In this document: positions 21,809 to 31,171 of the stretch, piece after piece
Position numbering within the stretch: position 1 is the stretch's first letter
Layout: each line of letters begins with the position of its first letter
Source: Trypanosoma brucei gambiense DAL972
Taxonomy: Eukaryota; Euglenozoa; Kinetoplastea; Trypanosomatida; Trypanosomatidae
Reading direction: 5' to 3'
Length of the DNA stretch: 64,000 bases
Assembly (NCBI RefSeq): GCF_000210295.1
Contig: NC_026738.1
Span: 806,001-870,000, forward strand
Made by a program: the position numbers and the translations under genes
The notes under the pieces: generated by a model
What the model saw: the letters and a program-made list of their open reading frames with translations, nothing else
What the model was told of the DNA's origin: nothing
The model's database searches: none

Positions 21809-21924
21809 AGGCTGGAATGGATCCGTTGTGTGAAGTATAAAGTTGACAAAACAAACAAACGACAAAAACCGAGTGAGCGGAGCATTCCTCCCCCATACTT
21901 TTCCATCTATATGTCAACACGCCT

Positions 21925-21937
21925 CCCCCCCCCCCCC
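21925..21937. repeat. C13 homopolymer
   Basis: Thirteen consecutive C residues, followed by another CCCC run. The length may be unreliable in assembly. Confidence 0.85.
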
Positions 21938-22192
21938 ACCCCACCTTGAAACCAAGGTCTTACGCACAAAGACACCAACGGCATGGTATGGGGTCTCAAC
22001 AGGTAAAGAAACATGGGGAGGAAGCAGACGAAAAACGAAAGAAATCAAAAATGATAAAGGGTTGAACAAGAAAGAGGAGGGCTTCACAGTCAGCGGCCAT
22101 ACGGTATCTATTGTACACACCCACCGACATGCGCCCTTAACGTACGGCAATAAGGTGTTTGTTGGTGCTAGCCTACATTCATCCACTTCACA

Positions 22193-24634
22193 TCATTTTG
22201 ATCTTCGTTTTTTATCTGCTCCAACCACGTTCCCTTCTGTTTTCGTTCCTACATCCCGCTTCTCTGGGTGAACATATGCCATCCCCAGGGCTGCAAATAT
22301 CTCACGTTCGTGTTTCACCTTTACGCGACGGGCCTCTACTTCACGCCAGAGAGCCGCAAGCTCCTTCGCCTGCTGCTGCTTCTGCTTTCGAGACGTTGCG
22401 CTTGAGCCCTTTGCGTTCTTCCCGACCGCCGCCTCGCCATCCTTTTCATCGTCCACCGCGTCTTCTATTGTGCCAACAAATGCCGGGGACTTGGCAGAGT
22501 AATAATTCGCACGGACTAACTTCTGAAACGCCTCTGCGCTCCAGCGGCCGCGGATGGCACCTTTGTCAGCCCCATCTCCGGCAACCCTGCCACCGGTTTC
22601 GGAGGACGATGTAGGTTCATTCCCAGTAGCATCGTTACGGAATAGGCCGTACTCATTGAGAATGAAGTTGCGCTTGATAGCCTCCGCACGCATGACAACA
22701 TTAAAGTTCTTGCTTCCTGTGAAGTACAGAAGCGCCGCGGGAAAACATTCTGGCTCCACAAAGCGGATATCCAACCGTCGTGCAGGGTACATCCTCGGGT
22801 TCGCTGTACCGGCGTTGTATTTGTAACTTTTCAGACGACTAACACCCATGAATTTCGTTGCTCCCTGTGCAAGGGTCGCTTCAATGTACCGTTCCTCCTT
22901 CAGGGCGGAAACAAAAGCTGCAAGAACCTCCTGTGGTTCTAACTGCTTCTCGACCTTGAGGGATCCGTCCTTCTCCCTGCTGGTTTCTTCACTGGCGCCT
23001 TGGGGTGTTGCACCTTCGTCTGCTGCTATCTTGCGTGTGATAAGCACATCTATATCTCCTGACGTTGCCAACCGCCTGCGGTAGCTCCCACATATGGCAA
23101 GCTCGTAGCTCTTCCCAAGGTACTTCCGCAGCCGCAGCTTAAGAAAAGCCTCGTGCAGGCGAACCTCTGCGTGTGGAATGCGTTGAGTAATATCGCTGTA
23201 GTACTTGAGTCCCAATCGCTGAGCCTCAGTCAGTTTTAGTGCAGACTTGTCACCACTACCTCCTTTTCCTCCTTCATTAGCCTCTTGTTCCTCCACACGC
23301 TTTCTCAGTTCTTCGACAGTTTTCAAGCCGTGCTTTTTGAAGAAAATCACAGCCGTGCGCGGTCCGACGCCATGCACCTGTGTGAGTTCTCTTACAGCAC
23401 GAATCAGTGGTGTTTGCTGCAATAAATGGAGCTCGGCGAGATCACCCGTTGTAAGGATCTCAACGATCTTTTCCCTGAGTTTGTCGCCCATTGCCGTCGT
23501 ATTTTTCACCTTTGCCACAAGCCGTTTGCGCTCCTCGTCGTTTACCCCAGGGGGCATGATGTTTGGTGGAAAGTTCATATAGATGTAATCATTCCGCTTT
23601 AGCCTCTCCACAGCGACAACATACGAGCTTGCCTTGTACCGTTCATCCAAGGCTTTGTTGATCTCCGCAAGCTGTTGGAATATCTGCAGCACTCTTTCAC
23701 GGTAATCGGGGACAAAGTCAGTGGGTTTGATTTTTGGGGTGACGGGTACGGCTGCGGGTGCTGGTGCAGGCAACGCGGCGGGAGGAGGGGCCGGAGGAGA
23801 CTTTGCCTTAGTTGCCGGTTTCTTTGGTTGGGATCGTGCACGGGTCCCAGTTGGCTGCTTCACTGGCCTCGGAGACACCGGGGCACTTGCTGCAGCCGCC
23901 GCTTGTTTTTTGGCTGGCTTCGGAGACGGTGGCGCTGAAGCCGCAGGTGCTGCCGGCGGCTTCTTCACAGGCCTCGGAGTTGGTGGTGTTGGTGCTGCAG
24001 CAGCTACAACTGGTCTCTTTACGGGCCTTGATGAAGGTGGTGCAACAGGTGCAGGTGCTCCAGCCTGCGCCACGGGTTTCTTCGACGGCCTTGATGGTGG
24101 TGGCGCCGGTGTCTGTGCAGGTGCTGCCGGCGGCTTCTTCACAGGCCTCGGAGTTGGCGGTGTTGGTGCTGCAGTAGCTACAACTGGTCTCTTTACGGGC
24201 CTTGGTGAAGGTGGTGCAACAGGTGCAGGTGCTCCAGCCTGCGCCACGGGTTTCTTCGACGGCCTTGGTGGTGGTGGCGCCGGTGTCTGTGCAGGTGCTG
24301 CCGGCGGCTTCTTCACAGGCCTCGGAGTTGGCGGTGTTGGTGCTGCAGTAGCTACAACTGGTCTCTTTACGGGCCTTGGTGAAGGTGGTGCAACAGGTGC
24401 AGGTGCTCCAGCCTGCGCCACGGGTTTCTTCGATGGCCTTGGTGGTGGTGGCGCCGGTGTTGGGCTTGGTACTACAGGTCTCTTTGCCGGCCTCACGGGT
24501 GGCGGGACTGAAGTTGCTGCCGGTGACGTGGTAGCAGCCGCAACTACTGCCCTCTTGGCGGGGCGCCGCGCGTTCGCGGAAGCCGCTGTTCGCTTCGCAG
24601 CGGAGAGCAGCAAGGTGGGGCGGAACAAAAGCAT
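22193..24634 (-). CDS. POLB-PAK: Mitochondrial DNA polymerase beta-PAK
   Basis: This is the second kinetoplast family X polymerase, known in T. brucei to lie throughout the kDNA disk. The 813 residues start with a short basic, mitochondrial-type leader, then about 280 residues of Pro-Ala-Lys-rich sequence containing three tandem 58-residue repeats (KKPVAQAGAP at 69, 127 and 185). The polymerase follows: lyase segment with Lys389 aligned with human Lys72, hairpin VHGVGPR (420-426), CGSYRRR (515-521), catalytic Asp527 and Asp529 (GDID) and Asp622 (RRLDIR). The first helix-hairpin-helix differs from that of Pol beta: the PGIG core is replaced by TAMGDK. A glycine-rich insert (454-461) is also absent from Pol beta. 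The ATG at 24632-24634 is the first possible start. It probably arose with Pol beta by tandem duplication. Confidence 0.96.
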   Translation of the reverse strand: MLLFRPTLLLSAAKRTAASANARRPAKRAVVAAATTSPAATSVPPPVRPAKRPVVPSPTPAPPPPRPSKKPVAQAGAPAPVAPPSPRPVKRPVVATAAPTPPTPRPVKKPPAAPAQTPAPPPPRPSKKPVAQAGAPAPVAPPSPRPVKRPVVATAAPTPPTPRPVKKPPAAPAQTPAPPPSRPSKKPVAQAGAPAPVAPPSSRPVKRPVVAAAAPTPPTPRPVKKPPAAPAASAPPSPKPAKKQAAAAASAPVSPRPVKQPTGTRARSQPKKPATKAKSPPAPPPAALPAPAPAAVPVTPKIKPTDFVPDYRERVLQIFQQLAEINKALDERYKASSYVVAVERLKRNDYIYMNFPPNIMPPGVNDEERKRLVAKVKNTTAMGDKLREKIVEILTTGDLAELHLLQQTPLIRAVRELTQVHGVGPRTAVIFFKKHGLKTVEELRKRVEEQEANEGGKGGSGDKSALKLTEAQRLGLKYYSDITQRIPHAEVRLHEAFLKLRLRKYLGKSYELAICGSYRRRLATSGDIDVLITRKIAADEGATPQGASEETSREKDGSLKVEKQLEPQEVLAAFVSALKEERYIEATLAQGATKFMGVSRLKSYKYNAGTANPRMYPARRLDIRFVEPECFPAALLYFTGSKNFNVVMRAEAIKRNFILNEYGLFRNDATGNEPTSSSETGGRVAGDGADKGAIRGRWSAEAFQKLVRANYYSAKSPAFVGTIEDAVDDEKDGEAAVGKNAKGSSATSRKQKQQQAKELAALWREVEARRVKVKHEREIFAALGMAYVHPEKRDVGTKTEGNVVGADKKRRSK
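23943..24464 (-). repeat. Three 174-bp in-frame tandem repeats in Pol beta-PAK
   Basis: The marker GCAGGTGCTGCCGGC recurs at 23943, 24117 and 24291, an exact 174-base (58-codon) period. The copies are nearly identical at DNA level, with a few differences, mostly in the copy nearest 23943. The unit encodes alternating PxPRPxKKP blocks. Confidence 0.93.
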
Positions 24635-25361
24635 TACTCTATGTGAATTTGAACAGTAAGGTCAGGTCCGAGTATTAGTATATAAACTATGATCCCCCCT
24701 GCGCGTGTGAGAGGTCGTCGACCCACACAATAAGGCGACTGTGACGTGATATCGCTATATTGACCTTCCGGTGCGTCCGCGCAATGGGTAGGAAGGAAAC
24801 CTTAAGCCAAGAACCACGTTTATCAGTTGATTCCTTACTTTTTCTTCGTAAACTTCCCACCCTATCTTTAACTCGCCTTAAATCGCCAAACAGTGGGGCC
24901 TGACCAGGGGCGGCCAAAATCAATTCATTAGTAGAAAAGTAGAAGAGGAAACGCAAAGTGAACGGCTAACAACTGGAGTTCAGTACCTCGAAATCTACCA
25001 AACATTACCCTTTTATTGCCGTTGAGAGGAACGCGTCAACATCGTGTGACGCTGTTTTAATGTGAAATGCCTATGCTTCAAAACTGCTCCGCAGTTTGGT
25101 GCCATGGTTGAAGCTTCTTGCGGGTGGATGGAACTACTTGCCCCGCTATTCGCGTGGTCTCCTACACATGATAGCAAGAGCGTCTGCCCCACCAGCGCTT
25201 CCGTGGTCGCATCGCAGTGAAAAGGCAGTTTAAAACAGCCTTCTTCATTCTGCTATCATACGATCGCACACAACTCAAACAACACCAATGCTTCCCGTGT
25301 GCTCAATGGTCGTTACTAACTGCACTGTCGTATATCCCCCAACTTCCCAAATTGGGGGATA
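24635..25361. other. Intergenic region upstream of Pol beta-PAK
   Basis: No supported gene. A purine-rich plus-strand stretch near 24935-24960 (pyrimidine on the transcribed strand) may be the polypyrimidine tract for Pol beta-PAK trans-splicing. The right end holds an inverted repeat touching the tRNase Z stop codon. Confidence 0.5.
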
Positions 25362-25362
25362 T
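25332..25362 (-). other. Perfect 11-bp inverted repeat at the tRNase Z stop codon
   Basis: The arm ATATCCCCCAA (25332-25342) and its exact complement TTGGGGGATAT (25352-25362) flank a 9-base loop. The outer arm reaches into the TGA stop codon (complement of 25362-25364). In the minus-strand mRNA this would form a strong stem-loop starting inside the stop codon. The role is unknown. Confidence 0.7.
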
Positions 25363-28300
25363 CATTCACGTAGTCGTTTTGTTGTGCCAACACCCCATGA
25401 TTCATATTCTTGCAGGAGTTGTACAAACAAGGGAGTTAACCGCGAGACTTCCCCACGCTCAAGTGCGGCAAACGTTAAACGCATGAAGTCAAAGCCGAAG
25501 CACATGGGTTGCTCAGGCTCTTGCTCCATCTCTTCACTAACCAGTGTTGGCCTCTCCGTTTGCTTGGGGCGGTGGCCGCGCCTCTTGCAGTGAAGGTCCA
25601 CATCACGCCCACCCAGATGCGCTTTCGTAAGACCGGGTAACTTCGGATATCGCTGGGAAAAGTGGTTCAGCACCACGTGTCGGGCACCGATTGCCCCCGC
25701 CACGCCAAGAGCCTCCCGGAGGGTTGAATGAGACTTTCGCATCGCTTCGTCCTCGCAGCCATCACCGAAAGTGGCTTCGTGCAGGCAAATGTAAACACCC
25801 CCAATCGGGTCCTGCGACTCCTCTGAATCGCGGCAAGTGGTGTCTGTAAACTGACAACAGCGCTCCACGAGAAACGGGGAGGGTCGCGTGTCCCCTGAGA
25901 AGAGCAAAACACGAGATGGTGCTAAATCTGAAGGAGTAGCCTGGTGAACGGGAAATCGAAGGAGCAGCGCGTGGGCGTTCGCTGGGTGGTCCACCGGAAA
26001 CACCTCGGCAGCCCAGAGCGGTCGATTTGCTCTGCGGGGCACGGCTTCATCACTCACAATATCTGATTGCGACGACACCATTTTGCTGCAAAGTTTCGAA
26101 CACAGTTCGTTGAGGTGTGGCAGGAACGCTACATCGCTACGAAGTTGTTCCTCGCCGTCCTCTGCGGGGAAGACATCAAATATCACTTCCTCACTCAACC
26201 ACTGCCCGCAGGAACGAGACTGCCCCCAAGTCTCCATAAGGAAGGCCCAAACCTCTTGGGGGCAAACAATGAGAATAGGTTCGATCTCGTCACGCTGCTT
26301 TCCGTTAGCATCCCGCTCAAAAAATAGACGGTGACGAAGCTCAAGCAGACTTAGTAACCCCAAGTGATGATCCGCATGCGAGTGGGAGATGAACACAAAG
26401 GTCAGGTCACGCACGAAGTCACGAAGCTGCTCCTCCCCATGACCGTAGAGCATCGACAACTGCCCGGTGCTACCTTCGCCAAAATCAAGCACAACAATGG
26501 CACGGCACGGCGGTTCCCTGTGTTGCGAAGTGTACACCACCTCCACAAATGCCCCACTGACGTTACGGTATTTACTCGGTATAGCGGAGCCAGTACCCAG
26601 AAATGAGAGGGCACCTCCGCCGTCTACATTGTATTCTCGTCCTTGCAACGTGGACAAGTCGAGTCTAGTAGCTGATGTGCTGGTGTCGTGGCGAACAGCG
26701 GCAACCGCAGAACGGAACTGTTCCGAAAGCATTGCAGCAGCGGAGGTGGCAGTCGGGTACCGCAACAACCCCTTCACGTTAGTACCCTTCTTCTCTCTAC
26801 CAGCAACATTCTGTTTGTCAAAATTTTCGAGTCCGCTCCGTGCGGAAAGGGTAGCGCCGGCCAACCTCTCAACGAGAACATGGGCTGCAGAAGGGTCGTC
26901 ACTTATTTCAGTAACCAGTGGAGTGCTGGCACCAGGGGGAATGAGTAGATGTTTCACGGCGTATGGCCAAACAGGCCCCTTTCCATCATCAACGTAGCAA
27001 TGCCTAATCCAACATTCACTGGGTTCGCTGTCGCTCTTTTCAGACAGCGACGATGCTAGCGGAAACTGCTGGGCAGCAATACTGTTCAGATGATAACGAT
27101 GAGCGAGTGCAGTTGGGAAAGCGGAGAAGGTGCTCTGAACATCCGCGCAAAAGTGGTGTTTCGTCCCACCGGCTGTTGGCGGTTCCAACCCCACAGGGAA
27201 GTTAGCGTCGTTGGAAAGGCATTTCATAGCGTCTTGACGGACAGGAGGGAAAACATGCGCAAACACATTCGAAATATAAAGCGATTGCCCAATGACGTGG
27301 TTTCCCCCTCCTATAGACGAAAAGAATTGCAGACATTGCACGTGAACGACGTGAACTAACGAAATCGTACGCTCCACTTGTGCTGTTCCGTCATCTTTGC
27401 AAAGGTTAGCGCTGTGGCTGCGGTACGCAAACTGTGGTTTCCACTGCTTGAGAAGTTCATAAAGTTTACCGCTAGTACTGCAATCACCGCCATCCACAGT
27501 CGAATGTTCCTGGCGGAAATCCCGTTCCTCGGCTCCCGCCCCGTCACGACCAAAGAGAGTTTCCATAGCGGTCGCCACATCACAAACACTGTCACCATCC
27601 AGCACAAGCGTCACGTAGAGAGATTGGCTACCCACAGTTGCCTGCTGTACACTGCGGGGGTCAATGAAGCGGCGCGTGTTACATTCGCCTTCAGCACCGG
27701 GAGTAGGAGGGTCATCCACCCACACGCCCACACCTTGCTTCAACTGGCCGTATAAAGGACCCGCCGGAACACCAAGAGCCTTTGCACAGCGGCAGTCAAA
27801 GACGGCGGCCGGCGCATGCAAAATGGCATAGCCATACACTTCGTCCGCATCGCTCTTGTTGCCTTGCGATATGCGAAAACCAACCAATGCACTCGTCGTA
27901 CTCAGTTGCAGCGCTATGACAAAAAAAGACGACAATGACAACGCAGCGGCCTCGGGTACGCGGTGACCCCGCCCCTGACCAACGGTAGATATGGTTTCAC
28001 TTCTATCAAACAGCAGCGGCACCTCATACACATAGTTCCCCGGCATTGACGTAGAAAGACGTCGCGGCAACTGGCCAACACGTAACTGCTGGAAGCTCAT
28101 CTGTCGGTAAACAAAATAGTGCCGCCGCAAAGCGTCCAACATTTCAGCCAAACCTCCAGTACAGTTGCCAATTACATCGCTCCCGCAACTTGAGGACTGG
28201 GCAGCGGCAGCACTGTCACCAACGCCCTGAACTTCGTCGCTTCCGCCAGTCATCCCCATTCCGCCTGGCCCAAAGAAATTTGCATGGTGAACGCCAGCAT

Positions 28301-28616
28301 CGTTAATGGTAAACAGCAGTCCTGGCATGCCCATCACGGTTGACGGCACCCACCGTGTGAAGAAAAAACCACGTGTCCGCACTAGACGTATAGCCGCTTC
28401 GGCACTAAAGCGCTGCGTGCCTTCAGGGCAGTTGAAGAAAAGTAACTGACTCTCACATCTACTGGCCGGGGTTGGGCTTTGCGATGCACTACCAATAGGT
28501 GGCATGGGCTCGGTAACCCAGTTCAAAACCTCATGCTGTACGTGGCCGGTAAAGCAGCAGCTACCGTAGCTGTTTGGAACATCCGTACCCACAAGCTGAA
28601 TGGTATCTACTGACAT
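25362..28616 (-). CDS. Long-form tRNase Z (ELAC2 type), tRNA 3' endonuclease
   Basis: tRNase Z removes 3' trailers from pre-tRNA in the nucleus or mitochondrion. The 1084-residue product has the two-lobed long form: an N-terminal degenerate metallo-beta-lactamase half with FNCPEGTQRF (about 61-70), and a C-terminal catalytic half with FLGTGSA (about 672-678) and the zinc motif HSHADHH (745-751). Further downstream are FSGDTRPS, HEATFGD and the distal VLNHFSQRYPKLP segment. All zinc ligands expected of the family appear present. It is longer than ELAC2 (about 830 residues) because of inserts between the halves. I start at the ATG 28616. A pyrimidine tract with acceptor AG (complement of 28634-28635) lies 18 bases upstream, so the longer frame from a TTG at 28643 would precede the splice site. 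Confidence 0.95.
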   Translation of the reverse strand: MSVDTIQLVGTDVPNSYGSCCFTGHVQHEVLNWVTEPMPPIGSASQSPTPASRCESQLLFFNCPEGTQRFSAEAAIRLVRTRGFFFTRWVPSTVMGMPGLLFTINDAGVHHANFFGPGGMGMTGGSDEVQGVGDSAAAAQSSSCGSDVIGNCTGGLAEMLDALRRHYFVYRQMSFQQLRVGQLPRRLSTSMPGNYVYEVPLLFDRSETISTVGQGRGHRVPEAAALSLSSFFVIALQLSTTSALVGFRISQGNKSDADEVYGYAILHAPAAVFDCRCAKALGVPAGPLYGQLKQGVGVWVDDPPTPGAEGECNTRRFIDPRSVQQATVGSQSLYVTLVLDGDSVCDVATAMETLFGRDGAGAEERDFRQEHSTVDGGDCSTSGKLYELLKQWKPQFAYRSHSANLCKDDGTAQVERTISLVHVVHVQCLQFFSSIGGGNHVIGQSLYISNVFAHVFPPVRQDAMKCLSNDANFPVGLEPPTAGGTKHHFCADVQSTFSAFPTALAHRYHLNSIAAQQFPLASSLSEKSDSEPSECWIRHCYVDDGKGPVWPYAVKHLLIPPGASTPLVTEISDDPSAAHVLVERLAGATLSARSGLENFDKQNVAGREKKGTNVKGLLRYPTATSAAAMLSEQFRSAVAAVRHDTSTSATRLDLSTLQGREYNVDGGGALSFLGTGSAIPSKYRNVSGAFVEVVYTSQHREPPCRAIVVLDFGEGSTGQLSMLYGHGEEQLRDFVRDLTFVFISHSHADHHLGLLSLLELRHRLFFERDANGKQRDEIEPILIVCPQEVWAFLMETWGQSRSCGQWLSEEVIFDVFPAEDGEEQLRSDVAFLPHLNELCSKLCSKMVSSQSDIVSDEAVPRRANRPLWAAEVFPVDHPANAHALLLRFPVHQATPSDLAPSRVLLFSGDTRPSPFLVERCCQFTDTTCRDSEESQDPIGGVYICLHEATFGDGCEDEAMRKSHSTLREALGVAGAIGARHVVLNHFSQRYPKLPGLTKAHLGGRDVDLHCKRRGHRPKQTERPTLVSEEMEQEPEQPMCFGFDFMRLTFAALERGEVSRLTPLFVQLLQEYESWGVGTTKRLRE

Positions 28617-29129
28617 TCCCGCCTTCGAGGCACCTCGAACCAAAAAATAAGAAGACAGAGGAGAAGATGTGGGTTAAAAACTAGCGTAGGAATAAAATGT
28701 ATGGAAGTCAACAGGCTACCGAAAATGAAAGAAGGATAACAGAAGCAAATGACGATGACCACCGAAAACAGCTCAAAACACCCGCACCCCACGTCTAGAG
28801 GTGGATGATGCCGGCAACTTTGCGAGTCCCACGCCATGATACTTCTGCAATCAATATGCTCGAGCACAACTGCCACACGGCCATCTCTCACACCACAGGG
28901 TATGATTCACCTTCAAGGACAGGAACGACACTTGCGTCACTGCCGTCACTCACAACAACAACAACAAAGTGACGGTAGCAAAGCGACAAAACACTCAACC
29001 GAAACGGCGACACAACGTGACAAGTAGAACGTAATGGAGGCGTAGCACAGAGAAACAATTCGAGGAGTGAAAAAAAAAAAAAGACGGTGCTAGCGAGTTG
29101 TAGTCAGCCCGGGGCTGTGACGAATCACT
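28617..29129. other. Intergenic region upstream of tRNase Z
   Basis: It contains the tRNase Z splice tract and a CAA-rich stretch near 28955-28970. No supported gene is present. Confidence 0.5.
28634..28635 (-). promoter_or_regulatory. Spliced-leader acceptor fixing the tRNase Z start
   Basis: The complement is AG, following a long pyrimidine tract at 28640-28672. The resulting leader of about 18 bases leads directly to the ATG at 28616. Confidence 0.65.
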
Positions 29130-29663
29130 TTACTTTGTGTTATCACCCTCCTTCTTGGCATCATCCTTGCTTTCCCCTTGTTGTTTGCTACTTTGCTCCT
29201 TCCCTTTAGATCCATCCTTCGCGGCTGCCATGGCCCCCTCTGCGTTTGACGCTATCCACATGGGCAACATCAACTCCGTGTTCATCATTAGCCGTGGAAG
29301 TAACATTAACTTCAAGAACACAGCCATCAACCGAAAGGCCATCTCCTGCGGTACACGTGGCACCTCCCGCGTGATGAGAATAAGCGCTTGAGCACAGCGG
29401 TCCCACATAGGAAAAAATATATTCCTCTGCGTGTAGAAGGTGCGGCGCTCACCCCAAAATTTTTGCTCATCGCCGTGAACTACTTCCGCATTGATTACAC
29501 GTGCGTACGAATGGTCGAGTACCTTCTTTTGTTGTTCTGGTCGATACTCAACGCCAACTGCTGAGCGGCACACATGACGCCCACGACTGCGCGTGAGGAA
29601 GCTTCTATGCGTAATGCGCAGTCGTGACAACGCTGCAACAGGGAGTGGTGAGGCAGGTGACAT
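29130..29663 (-). CDS. Small protein, probably mitochondrial, function unknown
   Basis: The predicted product is 177 residues. The N-terminus is rich in R, S, L and A with no acids (to about residue 30), which fits a mitochondrial targeting sequence. A middle segment (about 75-105) carries aromatic and basic residues. Next come two hydrophobic, methionine-rich helices (about 105-140, with LKLMLLPRLMM and TELMLPMW), then a K/S/E-rich hydrophilic tail. Such a layout is seen in subunits of inner-membrane or ribosomal complexes of trypanosomes, but I do not recognise the family. The ATG at 29661-29663 is the only reasonable start. It lies between tRNase Z and the NEK kinase. Confidence 0.8.
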   Translation of the reverse strand: MSPASPLPVAALSRLRITHRSFLTRSRGRHVCRSAVGVEYRPEQQKKVLDHSYARVINAEVVHGDEQKFWGERRTFYTQRNIFFPMWDRCAQALILITREVPRVPQEMAFRLMAVFLKLMLLPRLMMNTELMLPMWIASNAEGAMAAAKDGSKGKEQSSKQQGESKDDAKKEGDNTK

Positions 29664-31171
29664 ACTGTCAGCGATGCCCTACTATCACTGTATCACTATT
29701 GCTAACTAACCTTGAATATTCCTTTTTTTTAAAAAAAAACCTTCAAGTGTAGGGCCCGGTGGACAGCCGCTCCTTACTACTGGTTGATTGGTGACTACCA
29801 TGTGCAAAAAAAAAAAAGAATGAGATGATACGGAAAAGCAGTGCTGTCTTCAGACACAGTAAGAACATAACTACAACGGAGGACGGGGGGAATCAGTAGG
29901 CTTTCCGTTAAATAAACGACAGCATAAATACAGTCTCTCATTCGGGGTAGTTAATCACGCATCCAGCTCTTCGTCCTGCAGTAGTCGACACTATTCGTCA
30001 TTTGCCGGTGAACTGTCAGGGGCCAACTCAAAAAAAAAAATTATACATATCCCCCTTAAAAGAACTTTTTCTGTGCATAGACTCTTAATACCGACCTGCC
30101 AATCGTAACTTTGCATCTTCTCCACTTCCTCCTTCCCGCAACCTCCGGTAAAATCAGTGACAGAGGGTTAACGATGGCAAAGGGGGGGAAACAAGCGAAT
30201 TCAACAATACATTGGAAGGAAGAAAAAAAAAAGGTAAGGAAACTAACCAAATGAAACCGCTGAAAATGAAAGGAACTCGAAAAAGAAAATATTAACGGTA
30301 TGACCAAACATGAAAGGAGAAACAAAGTCCACAAGTAATGTCCGTAACGGTAGATGCCGTGAAGCTGAGGTATTGAAGAAGAAGAAACGTGGTACTTCCA
30401 CTCACCCACCCAGCACTAACATCATTCGATTGGCCGGTTTTTAGGCATTAGTTGAAACCATTCCACTCCATTTTCTCCTGAAAACGATGAAATGGCGTCA
30501 AACAGCACCAAGTTTAAGCTGATAATAACAGAGGGTGGAGAAAACCAGCGCCGGAAGAAGAAAATTCTCCACTAGAAACATGTGTATGTAGAGGTTTGTG
30601 TTTGCCCACAGAGACGTACATTTGTGTGTAAGCATAAACCGCACTTGCCGCAGTAAAAAGACGCACTTCGATGAAAAAAAAAAAGATATCAGAAAAAGGT
30701 CAGCAACACACGTATTTGCACTAGTACAAGAAAAAAGGGGGTAACTCAAAAAAAAAAATGAATAAATACATAAACAGAAGCATCTCACTTGTTGGGAGTG
30801 AAGAGGAGTCGGCAAGAGAGTAAGTGATCCAACTTCGGTGCATCAATCAATCGGAAAAAAAAAGGATGGCTACGCACAAGTGCAGCCAAGAGATGCACAG
30901 CAAATTGCTGCACTCTTCGTCCCTTCGATACGACGAATATAGTGCAGAGTGAAGATGGGGAAAAAAGTACAAACGCGAATTCATAAATCATATTATCACA
31001 ACATCGCAAAAACAATATGAGGTAATGTGCTGAAAAGGACAACAAATGATACATGTGAGCGACTTCCTGTTGAAAGGAATAAAAGATGGAACACACCGCC
31101 TCGGAGATAAAACGGAAAACTGTCATGTGTTCAAAGAGTGTTGGGGTCGAGGGAATGGTACAAGAGGGTTT
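29664..31171. other. Intergenic region, 3' side of the NEK kinase
   Basis: About 1.5 kb rich in A-tracts on the plus strand (T-tracts on the transcribed strand), as expected for a long 3' UTR plus the next leader. The hydrophobic frames at 30056-30409, 30498-30815 and 30785-31126 on the minus strand are translated T-tracts, not genes. Confidence 0.55.

Larger units (their letters stand above)
20518..22192. other. Spacer between the two polymerase beta genes
   Basis: About 1.7 kb without a supported gene. It holds a TA run (about 21027-21042), an AC repeat (21789-21808) and a C13 homopolymer (21925-21937). Frames read through these repeats are artefacts. The length is ordinary for trypanosome 3' plus 5' untranslated regions. 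Confidence 0.55.

Noticed and set aside
23721..24659. Long plus-strand frame opposite Pol beta-PAK
   Set aside because: It is a glycine/alanine-rich shadow of the GC-rich PAK repeat on the antisense strand, with no start context.
28617..28643. Nine extra N-terminal codons for tRNase Z
   Set aside because: They begin with TTG and lie across or upstream of the likely splice acceptor.
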